NCBI RefSeq assembly: GCF_003318255.1
Contig: NZ_QOCF01000014.1
Location: forward strand, 62,001 to 126,000
From: Ruegeria sp. A3M17
Lineage (GTDB): Bacteria > Pseudomonadota > Alphaproteobacteria > Rhodobacterales > Rhodobacteraceae
Reading direction: 5' to 3'
DNA: 64,000 nt
Shown: positions 1 to 8,509 of the stretch, piece after piece
Layout of the letters: each line of letters begins with the position of its first letter
Position numbering within the stretch: the first letter of the stretch is position 1
Translations under genes and position numbers: made by a program
Notes under the pieces: model-generated
Database searches by the model: none
Seen by the model: only the letters and a program-made list of their open reading frames with translations
Told to the model about the DNA's origin: nothing

Positions 1-852
1 CCCGCCAACTTTGCCGAGGCGTCGGCTCTGGCCGCAAGCGCGACGGGCATTACCCGGTTTCTGGCAGGAGGCACCGATGTTTTGGTGCAACTGCGGTCAG
101 AGTTGGTGACACCCGATACGCTGATCGACGTCAAAAAGATTGAGGGCGTCAGCGATATCATTCGTAACGCCGACGGCAGCTGGACGATTGGCGTCGCGGC
201 CACCGGTGCCGAGATGAGCGAACACCCCGAATTGGGCGGCGATTGGCCGGGCGTGGTCGAGGCGATGGACCTGATCGGATCAACCCAAGTGCAGGGGCGC
301 GCAACGCTGACCGGGAACCTGTGCAATGGCTCTCCTGCGGCGGATTCCGTGCCTGCCATGGTCGCCGCCGGAGTGACCGTTACCGTGACAGGCCCGGATG
401 GTGATCGCGAAGTTGCCGTTGAAGATATCCCAACCGGCCCCGGAAAGACGTCGTTGGCCAAGGGTGAGCTGGTCTCGGCAGTGAATATCCCCGCGCGGGG
501 TGACAACGGTGGTGACGCATATTTGCGGTTCATACCACGGACCGAAATGGACATTGCTGTTGTCGGTGTAGGGGTGAACCTGCGTCTGGACGGCGACACC
601 GTCACCGAAGCCCGCGTGTCGCTGGGTGCTGTCGCCCCGACCGTTCTGTTGGTTGAAGACTGTGCCAAGGCCATCGTCGGTAGCACTCTGGGCGACGCCG
701 CGCTTGATGCGCTGGCTGCCGCCGCATTCGCTGCGTGCAACCCGATTGACGACAAGCGCGGCACCATCGCGTTCCGCACCGAGGTCGCTGGCGTTCTGGC
801 CAAGCGCGCCGCGAAAATCGCCTATGCCCGTGCGAAGGGAGAACAAGCATGA
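1..852 (+). CDS. Molybdenum hydroxylase FAD-binding subunit (CoxM family), 5' end cut by window
   Basis: The reading frame is open from the first base and encodes 283 residues. The FAD-binding motif (F)LAGGTD lies about 20 residues in, and a second glycine-rich stretch TGNLCNGSPAAD follows near residue 105, as in CoxM/XdhB-type subunits of about 260-290 residues. Probably fewer than 15 N-terminal residues are missing. In this family the subunit passes electrons from the 2Fe-2S subunit to FAD. It overlaps the next gene by 4 bp (ATGA), so it is in one operon with the iron-sulphur and molybdopterin subunits. The family is clear; the substrate is not. Confidence 0.9.
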   Translation, partial: PANFAEASALAASATGITRFLAGGTDVLVQLRSELVTPDTLIDVKKIEGVSDIIRNADGSWTIGVAATGAEMSEHPELGGDWPGVVEAMDLIGSTQVQGRATLTGNLCNGSPAADSVPAMVAAGVTVTVTGPDGDREVAVEDIPTGPGKTSLAKGELVSAVNIPARGDNGGDAYLRFIPRTEMDIAVVGVGVNLRLDGDTVTEARVSLGAVAPTVLLVEDCAKAIVGSTLGDAALDALAAAAFAACNPIDDKRGTIAFRTEVAGVLAKRAAKIAYARAKGEQA

Positions 853-1328
853 GCAAGTTCCACGTATCCACCAATGTAAACGGCGACTCGGTTGAATACC
901 TCTGCGACCCGCGCGAAACCCTGCTGGACTGTCTGCGCGACAAGCTGAACCTGACCGGAGCGAAAGAAGGTTGTGGTACAGGTGACTGCGGCGCGTGTTC
1001 CGTCTCGGTCGACGGGCGTCTGGTCTGTTCCTGCCTGATGCTGGGCGTCGAGGCCGAAGGTAAGCAGATCGAAACGGTCGAGGGCATCGCGGATGGTGAC
1101 GTTTTGCACCCGCTGCAGCAGAAGTTTATCGAACACGCCGCGCTTCAGTGCGGCATCTGCACACCGGGCATTTTGGTCGCGGCCAAGTCGCTGCTGGAAA
1201 AGAACCCTAACCCGACCGAAGAGGAAGCCCGGTATTGGCTGGCTGGTAACCTGTGCCGCTGCACCGGTTATGACAAGATCATTCGCGCTGTGATGGAAAC
1301 AGCCGAAGAGCTGCGGGAGGCTTCGTAA
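849..1328 (+). CDS. Molybdenum hydroxylase 2Fe-2S subunit (CoxS family)
   Basis: The protein has 159 residues, the usual length for CoxS-type small subunits. An N-terminal plant-type ferredoxin cluster motif ([12 protein letters not shown], with a further Cys about 12 residues on) is followed by the C-terminal all-helical cluster motif QCGICTPG ... NLCRCTGY. Both 2Fe-2S sites are therefore intact. It relays electrons from the molybdenum site to the FAD subunit. Its start overlaps the upstream gene and its stop overlaps the downstream start (TAATG), so the three subunits are translationally coupled. No signal peptide is seen, so it is cytoplasmic. Confidence 0.94.
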   Translation: MSKFHVSTNVNGDSVEYLCDPRETLLDCLRDKLNLTGAKEGCGTGDCGACSVSVDGRLVCSCLMLGVEAEGKQIETVEGIADGDVLHPLQQKFIEHAALQCGICTPGILVAAKSLLEKNPNPTEEEARYWLAGNLCRCTGYDKIIRAVMETAEELREAS

Positions 1329-3583
1329 TGGCACTGGACGATCGCAAATCGGAATTTTCTTTCGTTGGCACCCGACCGAACCGCCCTGACGGGTTGGACA
1401 AGGTTACGGGCCGTGCAAAGTTCGGGGCGGATATTTCGGCACCGGGCATGTTGCATGGTGCAATCCTACGCTCGCCCCACGCCCATGCGCGGATCGTGAA
1501 AATCGACACCTCGAAGGCCGAGGCGCATAAGGACGTCAAAGCCGTCGTGACCCGTGCGGACTTTGCCGATGTGCCGTTCAAGCCCGGCTTGGAAGGTGAG
1601 TTCTGGAATGTTCTGGAAAACGTCATGGCAGGCGAAAAGGCTCTGTATGACGGCCACGCTGTAGCAGCCATAGCGGCCACTTCGGCACTGGCGGCGCGCG
1701 ATGCGCTCAAGCTGATCGAGGTTGAATACGAGGTGTTGCCCCACGTCACCGATGTGGACAAAGCGATGGCCTCGGATGCTCCAGTCATTCGCGAAGGTGC
1801 GGCGGATTACTCGGTGCCCGCAGGCATGCACCCAAACGTCGTCCGCTACCACGAAAGCGGGCACGGCGATGTTGAAGCCGGCTTTGCCGAGGCCGATCTG
1901 GTCATCGAAGACAGCTTTGTCACTGAGGCGACCCATCAGGGTTACATTGAGCCGCACGCCTGTTTGGGTATGTTGGGCAATGATGGCAAAGGCGAGCTGT
2001 GGTGCACGACCCAGGGCCACTGGATCGCGCAGAAAACCTGTGCGGCGCTGTTGGGGATTGAGACCTCGCAGCTGCGAGTGACCGCCTCTGAGATCGGCGG
2101 TGGGTTCGGCGGCAAGACCACTGTGTTCATTGAACCTGTTGCACTGGCGCTAAGCCGTAAGGCCAACCGTCCGGTCAAACTTGTGATGACCCGGTCCGAG
2201 GTGTTTCGGGCAACTGGTCCCACTTCGTCGGCGTCGATGGACATTAAGATCGGCATGAAGAAGGACGGTACTATCTCGGCCGCGCAGGGCGTGTTCCGCC
2301 TGCAGGGTGGAGCCTTCCCCGGAGCGCCAGGCGATATGACCGCCATGTGTGCCTTTGCGCCTTACAATCTGACCAACGTCAAGCAGATTGGCTATGACGT
2401 AATGGCCAACCGGCCGAAACAGGCTGCGTACCGTGCACCCGGTGCCCCGATGGGGGCATTCGCCGTCGAGTCGGTGATTGATGAACTGTGCAAAAAGCTG
2501 GACCTCGATCCAGTCGATGTACGCCTGAAAAATGCGGCGCATGAGGGCACCAAGGCCAGCTATGGCCCGCGGTATGAGCGTATCGGTTTGGTGGAAACAC
2601 TTGAGGCCGCCAAGGCGCATCCGCATTATTCAGCACCGCTGAAACCGGGGCAGGGGCGCGGGATCTCCTGTGGGTTCTGGTTCAACCATGGCGGCGAGAC
2701 CTCGGTGTCTCTGTCTCTGTCCGAAGATGGCTCGGCCCAGTTGATGGTTGGTACGCCTGATATCGGCGGCTCGCGGGCGTCTATGGCGCTGATGGCGGCC
2801 GAGGTTTTGGGCATTCCCTACGAGAATATCCGTGTCACCATCGCCGATACGGCTACGCTGGGCTACAATGACGTCAGCCACGGCTCTCGCGTGACCTACG
2901 CCTCCGGTCTTGCCACCATCAAAGCAGCCAATCACGCGGTCGAAAAACTGTGCGAACGCGCGGCGGCCAGCTGGGGAATTCCGACCGACGCGGTGAAATG
3001 GGAAAACGGCTGTGCGGTTCCCTCTGGCCCAAATGCCGGTGACTTCGATCCGCGCCCGTTGGCCGATATCACGACCCATATGGGTTCGACCGGCGGACCG
3101 ATCTCGGGCCACTTTGAGGCGACCCCTGAAGGCGCGGGTGTGTCCTTTGGCACCCATATCGTCGATGCCGAGGTTGATCCGGAAACCGGGAAGACCGCGA
3201 TCACCCGCTACACAGTCATTCAGGATGCCGGTAAGGCGATCCATCCGACCTATGTGGAAGGCCAGTATCAGGGCGGCGCGGCGCAAGGCATCGGCTGGGC
3301 GCTGAACGAGGAATACATTTATGGCGAGGATGGTCGCCTGCAAAACTCGATCTTCCTTGATTACCGTATTCCCGTCGCCAGCGACCTGCCGATGATCGAC
3401 ACGGTGATCGTCGAAGTGCCAAACCCAGGCCACCCGTTCGGTGTGCGTGGAGTCGGCGAGACCGGCATCGTGCCGCCCTTGGCTGCCATTGCCAACGCCG
3501 TGTCGCACGCGGCTGGCGTACGCATGCGGCAACTGCCAATGTCACCGCCGCGCATTCTTGCCGCGCTGAAGGACAATGGTTGA
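1328..3583 (+). CDS. Molybdenum hydroxylase large, molybdopterin-binding subunit (CoxL/XdhB family)
   Basis: The protein has 751 residues. It begins with the a/b hammerhead region (DGLDKVTGRAKFGADI) and carries the molybdopterin-binding motif GGGFGGK. The family active-site loop reads AYRAPGAP, and the C-terminal GVRGVGETG contains the expected catalytic glutamate. The loop is neither the form-I CO dehydrogenase type (AYxCSFR) nor the usual form-II type (AYRGAGR), so it is probably not a CO dehydrogenase. An aldehyde, purine or N-heterocycle is more likely, but the substrate cannot be read from sequence. It overlaps the MoaD-like gene by 8 bp. Confidence 0.92.
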   Translation: MALDDRKSEFSFVGTRPNRPDGLDKVTGRAKFGADISAPGMLHGAILRSPHAHARIVKIDTSKAEAHKDVKAVVTRADFADVPFKPGLEGEFWNVLENVMAGEKALYDGHAVAAIAATSALAARDALKLIEVEYEVLPHVTDVDKAMASDAPVIREGAADYSVPAGMHPNVVRYHESGHGDVEAGFAEADLVIEDSFVTEATHQGYIEPHACLGMLGNDGKGELWCTTQGHWIAQKTCAALLGIETSQLRVTASEIGGGFGGKTTVFIEPVALALSRKANRPVKLVMTRSEVFRATGPTSSASMDIKIGMKKDGTISAAQGVFRLQGGAFPGAPGDMTAMCAFAPYNLTNVKQIGYDVMANRPKQAAYRAPGAPMGAFAVESVIDELCKKLDLDPVDVRLKNAAHEGTKASYGPRYERIGLVETLEAAKAHPHYSAPLKPGQGRGISCGFWFNHGGETSVSLSLSEDGSAQLMVGTPDIGGSRASMALMAAEVLGIPYENIRVTIADTATLGYNDVSHGSRVTYASGLATIKAANHAVEKLCERAAASWGIPTDAVKWENGCAVPSGPNAGDFDPRPLADITTHMGSTGGPISGHFEATPEGAGVSFGTHIVDAEVDPETGKTAITRYTVIQDAGKAIHPTYVEGQYQGGAAQGIGWALNEEYIYGEDGRLQNSIFLDYRIPVASDLPMIDTVIVEVPNPGHPFGVRGVGETGIVPPLAAIANAVSHAAGVRMRQLPMSPPRILAALKDNG

Positions 3584-3821
3584 GGTCCACCTCTGGTCCG
3601 GCCTTCGGTCTTTGACCGGGGGCCGGCAGGTGGTCAAGGTTGAGGCTAAGACCACTGGCGACCTATTGCGGGAACTGGTGAAGCTACACCCGCAGCTTCA
3701 GGCGCCGATTGATGCGGGCGTATCCATCGCCATCGACGGGCGCGTCATCGCCAGCGGATTAACCGAGCCGATCCCTGCGGGCAGCGAGATTTACCTGATG
3801 CAACGTTTGCGGGGGGGTTAA
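3576..3821 (+). CDS. MoaD/ThiS-family small sulphur-carrier-like protein
   Basis: An 81-residue ubiquitin-fold protein ending in the Gly-Gly tail (RLRGG) that MoaD and ThiS proteins use as a thiocarboxylate. MoaD supplies the dithiolene sulphur of molybdopterin. The gene begins inside the last codons of the molybdopterin-binding subunit, so cofactor supply may be coupled to synthesis of the enzyme that uses it; that is inference. It ends 4 bp inside the convergent acyltransferase gene. It may be a dedicated paralogue, because housekeeping moaD normally sits with moaE. Confidence 0.82.
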   Translation: MVEVHLWSGLRSLTGGRQVVKVEAKTTGDLLRELVKLHPQLQAPIDAGVSIAIDGRVIASGLTEPIPAGSEIYLMQRLRGG

Positions 3822-4525
3822 GCCTCTGGCGACCACGGTTCACGTCCGACCATACGGTCGGCTTCGGCGGTGATGTCGTTCATGTGCTGTTCAAGGCTTT
3901 GCCGCAGCTCTTCGATTTGCTCTTCTGATGCTTTGCGTGGCACGGTTTCGGTCCACTCGCGGCACAGAAATACGCCCTTGTTCCGCCAGGGGCGGGGCAT
4001 CAACAGGCGATCCCATGTACCCGCTTCGCTGCCATATTGCGCGGAATAGGTGATTCCGAAGATCCGTTTGCCCGAGGTGCGCGCCCAGACCAGTGGCACC
4101 GTGGACAGCACACGCTCGGGGCCGCGTGGTCCGTCGGCGGCGATGCCGATGGAAACCCCTTTCTTAATCTTGCCGAACACCTCTCGCGACACGGCGACGT
4201 TGCTCTTATGTTTGCTGGCCATGGCGATGGTATCCATGCCGAATAGTTTCTGCACCCGACCTACCATGCTGCCTGCTCGTGCAGACGAAGTGATCGAGCA
4301 TATGCGCCCTTTGTCCAACGGGAAGAAATACGGCGACTGCGCCAGCCGCTGATGCCACAGCACCACGATCACCGGCTCACCTTGTTCGGCCAGCTGGTCC
4401 AGTTCTTCGTATCCGATGCGCTGCCATTTGGTGTTGCGATTGACCATCCGGATATAACTTGCGATGCGGCGCGCGGCCCAGTTCAAAACGGCTTCGCTGT
4501 CGGCGATCTTTTTGCGGATACTCAC
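3818..4525 (-). CDS. Lysophospholipid acyltransferase family protein (DUF374)
   Basis: A 235-residue protein of the DUF374 acyltransferase-like family. It has the block VVLWHQRLAQSPYF, corresponding to the HX4D-type region although the aspartate is not obvious, and the later IAADGPRGP block typical of this family and related to LpxL-type acyltransferases. It probably acts on a lipid at the inner membrane; the acceptor is unknown. It is convergent with the molybdenum hydroxylase operon and overlaps its last gene by 4 bp. No membrane segment is obvious. Confidence 0.78.
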   Translation of the reverse strand: MSIRKKIADSEAVLNWAARRIASYIRMVNRNTKWQRIGYEELDQLAEQGEPVIVVLWHQRLAQSPYFFPLDKGRICSITSSARAGSMVGRVQKLFGMDTIAMASKHKSNVAVSREVFGKIKKGVSIGIAADGPRGPERVLSTVPLVWARTSGKRIFGITYSAQYGSEAGTWDRLLMPRPWRNKGVFLCREWTETVPRKASEEQIEELRQSLEQHMNDITAEADRMVGREPWSPEA

Positions 4526-4628
4526 GGATTGGGTCCCTCGTACTGACCAAAACGTGTCTTATAGAACTAAACGCTGCACGCAACTTGTTTGTCGGGTGCA
4601 TTAGTCGCGCGGAATATGAAAAAGCCTC

Positions 4629-4657
4629 TTGAGTCCGCTGCGCGGCTGGCATATTTG
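4629..4657 (+). promoter_or_regulatory. Candidate sigma70-type promoter of tRNA-Trp
   Basis: TTGAGT at 4629-4634 and TATTTG at 4652-4657 are separated by 17 bp and end about 12 bp before the mature tRNA 5' end. Spacing and position fit a tRNA promoter; the hexamers are imperfect. Confidence 0.45.
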
Positions 4658-4668
4658 ATGCGCACCTT

Positions 4669-4744
4669 AGGGGTATAGCTCAGTTGGTAGAGCGACGGTC
4701 TCCAAAACCGTAGGTCGCGGGTTCGAACCCTGCTGCCCCTGCCA
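4669..4744 (+). tRNA. tRNA-Trp (anticodon CCA)
   Basis: A complete 76-nt cloverleaf. The acceptor stem AGGGGTA pairs with TGCCCCT, there is a normal D-arm, the anticodon stem ACGGT/ACCGT surrounds loop CTCCAAA (anticodon CCA), and the T-arm is GCGGG TTCGAAC CCTGC. Discriminator G and an encoded CCA end are present. In many alphaproteobacteria tRNA-Trp precedes secE-nusG; here the next gene is lptF-like. Confidence 0.97.
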
Positions 4745-5012
4745 TTTCCTCACATTTGAACTGTTGACAGGCCTCTTCGTGCGAAGCGGACGCTCTATTC
4801 TGGTTCTGACTCATAAAGCTAGGCATCCCATGGCTCGAATGTCTCGAAGGCGGGGTAAGGGTTGGTGGCCGTGTTTAACCTGGAGCCTCGAGGAGACTAA
4901 CCTTGGTTTAGCTAGCGCCTGGCCAGGTGCCGCGCAATTCGATCAATCCGGTTTCCTACGCCTTTGGAATGGCCTATGGTCCTGCCCACAACAGACAGGC
5001 GGAAGAGGGTTC

Positions 5013-6152
5013 ATGTCGCGCTTTGATAGTTACTTCCTGCGGCAACTGCTGATTCTGTTCGGCTTTTTCACCCTGGTTCTGGTGGGGGTGTTTTGGATTA
5101 CCCGTTCCGTCAGCCTGTTTGACCGGGTGATCAGCGGCGGCCAACCCGCGATGGTGTTTCTGGAATTCACCGCACTGACCCTGCCAACCCTGATCCGTAC
5201 CGTGATGCCGATGGCGGTGTTTGCCGCAGCCGTTTATGCGACCAATCGCCTGAGCCGCGAAAGCGAGATGACGGTAATGCTGGCCACAGGGACCAGCCCC
5301 TGGAGATTGGCGCGCGCAGTGTTCGTATTTGGCATCGTTACCGGCCTTATGATGGCCGCGATCAGTGTCTTCCTGCGCCCCGCGTCCGTTGAACAGTTGG
5401 AACAGCGCCAAGCCGAGGTCGCGGGGGATGTCACCGCCCAGCTTTTGAATGAGGGCGAATTTCTGCACCCCGCGCAAGGCGTTACGGTTTACATCGGTAA
5501 AATTGATCTGGATGGCACGCTGTCCGAGGTCTTTGTCTCAGACCGTCGGGATGAAGAGAGCCCGGTCAGCTATTCCAGCAAGACGGCTTATCTGGTCAAC
5601 AATGGTTCCGGCATTCATCTGGTGATGGTGGACGGGATCGCATTGCGCCTGAATCCAGAAGGCAGGGCGCTGTCTTCGACGCTTTTTGCGGATGCTTCTT
5701 ATGACATCTCGGAACTGACAAATTCAGACACCAACGCCATGCGTAGTCTTGAGGCGATCCCAACGCTCGAGCTTTTGCAGGGCCGGGATAGTATTCTGGC
5801 GACCGAGCAGTTCTCGGAAGGGGAACTGATCGAAGAATTGCATCAGCGTTTTTCATGGATCGCCATTTGTATCGCGGTGGCGATGGCTGGTTTTTCAACG
5901 TTGATGCTGGGCAGTTTTTCGCGCTTTGGCCTATGGCCACAGATATTCGGAGCATTCACGATTTTGGTCCTGTTGGAGGGTGTCCGGGGTTTTGTGTCGC
6001 CGGTCGTGATTGATGATCCAAACCTGTGGATTTTGCTTTATCTTCCGGCGATTGTCGGCGTCTTGATTTCATGCGTGTTCCTGTTGATCGCCGGGCGGCC
6101 ATTGCTGCGCACCCGATCGCGGGGGGCGAATGGAACCTTGTCTCAAGCTTAA
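5013..6152 (+). CDS. LPS export permease, LptF/LptG (YjgP/YjgQ) family
   Basis: The start at 5013 is chosen because of the GGAAGAGGG ribosome-binding site and because the family N-terminus MSRFDSYFLRQLL begins there; the frame is open further upstream without homologous content. The 379-residue protein has the LptF/G layout: two or three N-terminal membrane helices, a periplasmic beta-jellyroll from about residue 130 to 270, and three C-terminal helices. With LptB it forms the ABC transporter that extracts LPS from the inner membrane. lptF and lptG are usually adjacent, but here the gene stands alone and its stop overlaps the convergent LysR gene by 4 bp. F is more likely than G from the N-terminus, but I do not assign the symbol. 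Confidence 0.85.
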   Translation: MSRFDSYFLRQLLILFGFFTLVLVGVFWITRSVSLFDRVISGGQPAMVFLEFTALTLPTLIRTVMPMAVFAAAVYATNRLSRESEMTVMLATGTSPWRLARAVFVFGIVTGLMMAAISVFLRPASVEQLEQRQAEVAGDVTAQLLNEGEFLHPAQGVTVYIGKIDLDGTLSEVFVSDRRDEESPVSYSSKTAYLVNNGSGIHLVMVDGIALRLNPEGRALSSTLFADASYDISELTNSDTNAMRSLEAIPTLELLQGRDSILATEQFSEGELIEELHQRFSWIAICIAVAMAGFSTLMLGSFSRFGLWPQIFGAFTILVLLEGVRGFVSPVVIDDPNLWILLYLPAIVGVLISCVFLLIAGRPLLRTRSRGANGTLSQA

Positions 6153-6979
6153 TCTGCCGCGCGCAGTTCGGTCAGACAGGCCACCACGTCGTCGAAGGCT
6201 TCGCTGTCCCGTCGGGTCACCAGATAAAGCGGCAACATCAGGTCTATCGCTTCGGCAACCGGCACCAAGGTGCCTTCGTTCAATTGATCCCAAATAACAT
6301 ATTCGGGGAAATAACCTGTTCCGCCGCGCTGCAATACATAGCGCAGGCCCATCATGCAATTGCCCAAGAAAAGCGTCTGTCCAGCCGCTTTGCGCGCTGC
6401 TGACCGCACGTGGTCCTGATAAACTTCGCCTAACTCGAGATTGACGAAAACCGGGTTTTTGCCGGCGCCGGGGGATTCGACCAACAACAAACGTTCCGGC
6501 GCCAGTTCGTGATACAGCACACGCCGATCAGATGGTTTTTCGTGGGTCAGTGCCGCATCCAATACATGCGTCGCCACGGCCTCGACCATGTTGAGGTCAT
6601 GATCGTAGTTCAGGGTCAGCAATAGCTGGCCATGGCGCTGTTCATAGCGAACGGCCAGATCGACCAGCAATGGATCCCAAACGCTGAGCTGTGCACCAAG
6701 GCGAAGGGCGATCCGGTGCGGTGTCTGGCCCGGCAGATCGCGCGAGGCGAAGGACCACAACGACAACATCTGCTCGGCATAGGGCCGAAACTGCCGTCCG
6801 AATTCTGTCAGGTTGGTGCCGCCTGCGCCCCGAGTGAACAGAGGCTTTCCGGTTTCCTCTTCGATCAGTTTGATACGGGCACTGACCGCAGTCTGTGTGA
6901 TGTTGAGGTGTCGTGCAGCGGCATGGAAGCCACCTGTGTCTGCAACGCACAGAAATGTCTCAAGGGCTTTGATTTGCAT
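6149..6979 (-). CDS. LysR-family transcriptional regulator
   Basis: A 276-residue regulator. The N-terminal winged HTH (about residues 1-60: LETFLCVADTGGFHAAARHLNITQTAVSARI) is followed by a substrate-binding domain. I start it at 6979 because the HTH begins at once; longer frames add unrelated sequence. It is divergent from the HD-domain gene across 100 bp, the usual arrangement for a LysR controlling its neighbour. The effector is unknown. Confidence 0.9.
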   Translation of the reverse strand: MQIKALETFLCVADTGGFHAAARHLNITQTAVSARIKLIEEETGKPLFTRGAGGTNLTEFGRQFRPYAEQMLSLWSFASRDLPGQTPHRIALRLGAQLSVWDPLLVDLAVRYEQRHGQLLLTLNYDHDLNMVEAVATHVLDAALTHEKPSDRRVLYHELAPERLLLVESPGAGKNPVFVNLELGEVYQDHVRSAARKAAGQTLFLGNCMMGLRYVLQRGGTGYFPEYVIWDQLNEGTLVPVAEAIDLMLPLYLVTRRDSEAFDDVVACLTELRAAD

Positions 6980-7079
6980 GCTGAAAGTATTTTTTGATCG
7001 AGGTGATAAAATCAATTCATTTTTTTCAGCTGTCGCCTTCGGATATGCTGGCCGTAGCAGATCAGCCAGAGGAAACATC

Positions 7080-7670
7080 ATGCTGGACAAAAGCCACAAA
7101 CCCACCTGGACCAGTTTTGAAGAGGCGACCAAAGCCGATTGGGACGCTGTCATGGAGTATGAAGAGGCGTTCAACGCCGCCCTTCCAGACCGAATCCTGG
7201 ACGCGATCCGTTCCCTGGACGAGGCGTGGACGCCATACCCGGTCAACCGTTACCAGCACAGCCTTCAGGCCGCGACGCGTGCCTATGAGGATGGTGCAGA
7301 TGAAGAACTGGTGGTCGCGGCCCTGATCCATGACACCGGAGATATTCTGTCACCGTATAACCATGGTGAGCTGTCGGCTGCGATGATGAAACCTTATGTC
7401 AGCGAGAAAACCCATTGGATATTGAAACACCACTGTGTGTTCCAAGGCTATTACTACAATCATCATCTGGGCGGTGATCGCAACGCCCGCGACAAGTACC
7501 GCGACAGCCCCTATTGGGAGGACTGCCGTTACTTCTGCCATGAATACGATCAGAAGGCGTTTGATCCGGACTACCCGACCAAATCGCTTGAGTTCTTTGA
7601 ACCCATGCTGCGCCGCGTCTTGAACAAGGGCGAAGGCCATATGGAACTGAATGAAACGTCCGAGGGTTAA
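7080..7670 (+). CDS. HD-domain protein with PhnZ/MIOX-type metal ligands
   Basis: A 196-residue single HD domain with a good ribosome-binding site (AGAGGAAA) before 7080. The visible ligand set is H60, H84-D85, H95, H117 or H118, and D157. Two extra histidines beyond the mononuclear HD pattern are what diiron HD oxygenases (PhnZ, TmpB, myo-inositol oxygenase) use. Length and the QHSLQ start of the core also resemble PhnZ (about 190 residues). No 2-oxoglutarate hydroxylase partner (PhnY/TmpA) is next to it; the only neighbour that could relate is the divergent LysR. An oxygenase cleaving an organophosphonate or a polyol-like substrate is plausible; a phosphohydrolase is the alternative. Confidence 0.7.
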   Translation: MLDKSHKPTWTSFEEATKADWDAVMEYEEAFNAALPDRILDAIRSLDEAWTPYPVNRYQHSLQAATRAYEDGADEELVVAALIHDTGDILSPYNHGELSAAMMKPYVSEKTHWILKHHCVFQGYYYNHHLGGDRNARDKYRDSPYWEDCRYFCHEYDQKAFDPDYPTKSLEFFEPMLRRVLNKGEGHMELNETSEG

Positions 7671-8509
7671 CAGGCGGCCATCAGGCGATAAACGATCTGA
7701 GCGGCGGTGAAGTCCCAGGCGGCATTGCCGTTCGGGGCCAGCTCCACCACGTCGAAGCCCATGCATTTGCGGCCCTTCAGGGCGTGTTCAACCAGCCGCA
7801 GAGCCTGATAATATCCCAAACCACCGGGCACCGGAGTTCCCGTGGCGGGCATGATCGCCGGGTCCAGCCCGTCGACGTCGAAACTGATATAGACCAGCTC
7901 GGGGAAATCCTCTGGCAGGTCGACGGCATGGATGTTGCCGGTGACCAGATCTTCTGCATCAACGTGGAAGACGTGGTTCTTCAAGCGACTTTGCGCTTCT
8001 TCGGTCGAAAAGGCGCGCACGCCGAACTGGGCCAATCGAACGCCTTCTTCGGCCAGCAGGTGCATGACCGAAGCATGGGAGTGTTTTTCCCCCTGATAGG
8101 CGTTGCGCAGGTCAGCATGGGCGTCGATCTGAACAATGCCAATGGGTTGGCCCAATGCACGCGCTACGCCCATCACTGCGCCATAGCTGAGGGAATGCTC
8201 ACCACCCAAAGTCACCGGCACTTTGCCCGCGCGTACTGCAGCTTCGGTGCGCTGGGCAAGGCGCTCCATGATCTCGGACAGGGCGGCGTCGCAATCCACC
8301 GGCTCTTCGGTAAAAATCCCCTCGACGCAAGGCTCAGCATGGCCGGTTATCCGTTCCAGCTCATTGCTGGCCTCGATGATGGCATCAGGCCCTTTGGCCG
8401 TGCCTGAGCCGTAAGAGACCGTGCGCTCCAGCGGCACCGGGATCACGCGGAAACGGGCGTCTTCGGAGCGCTCGGAAGCGGTCAGTTCACTGTCGAGGAA
8501 AATGCTCAT
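7667..8509 (-). CDS. speB: Agmatinase (agmatine ureohydrolase)
   Basis: A 280-residue ureohydrolase-family enzyme. The Mn-binding motifs GGEHSLSYG, DAHADL followed by HSHA, and SFDVDGLDP are all present. It converts agmatine to putrescine and urea. It is the last gene of the speA - carboxyspermidine dehydrogenase - nspC - speB operon and overlaps nspC by 4 bp. The operon supports agmatinase rather than arginase or formiminoglutamase. Its 3' end overlaps the convergent HD-domain gene by 4 bp. Confidence 0.9.
   Translation of the reverse strand: MSIFLDSELTASERSEDARFRVIPVPLERTVSYGSGTAKGPDAIIEASNELERITGHAEPCVEGIFTEEPVDCDAALSEIMERLAQRTEAAVRAGKVPVTLGGEHSLSYGAVMGVARALGQPIGIVQIDAHADLRNAYQGEKHSHASVMHLLAEEGVRLAQFGVRAFSTEEAQSRLKNHVFHVDAEDLVTGNIHAVDLPEDFPELVYISFDVDGLDPAIMPATGTPVPGGLGYYQALRLVEHALKGRKCMGFDVVELAPNGNAAWDFTAAQIVYRLMAAC

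Noticed and set aside
2630..3532. A 300-residue open frame opposite the molybdenum large subunit
   Set aside because: Antisense of a well-supported gene with no start signal or family motif.
1328..3583. Form I CO dehydrogenase
   Set aside because: The active-site loop is AYRAPGAP, not AYxCSFR.
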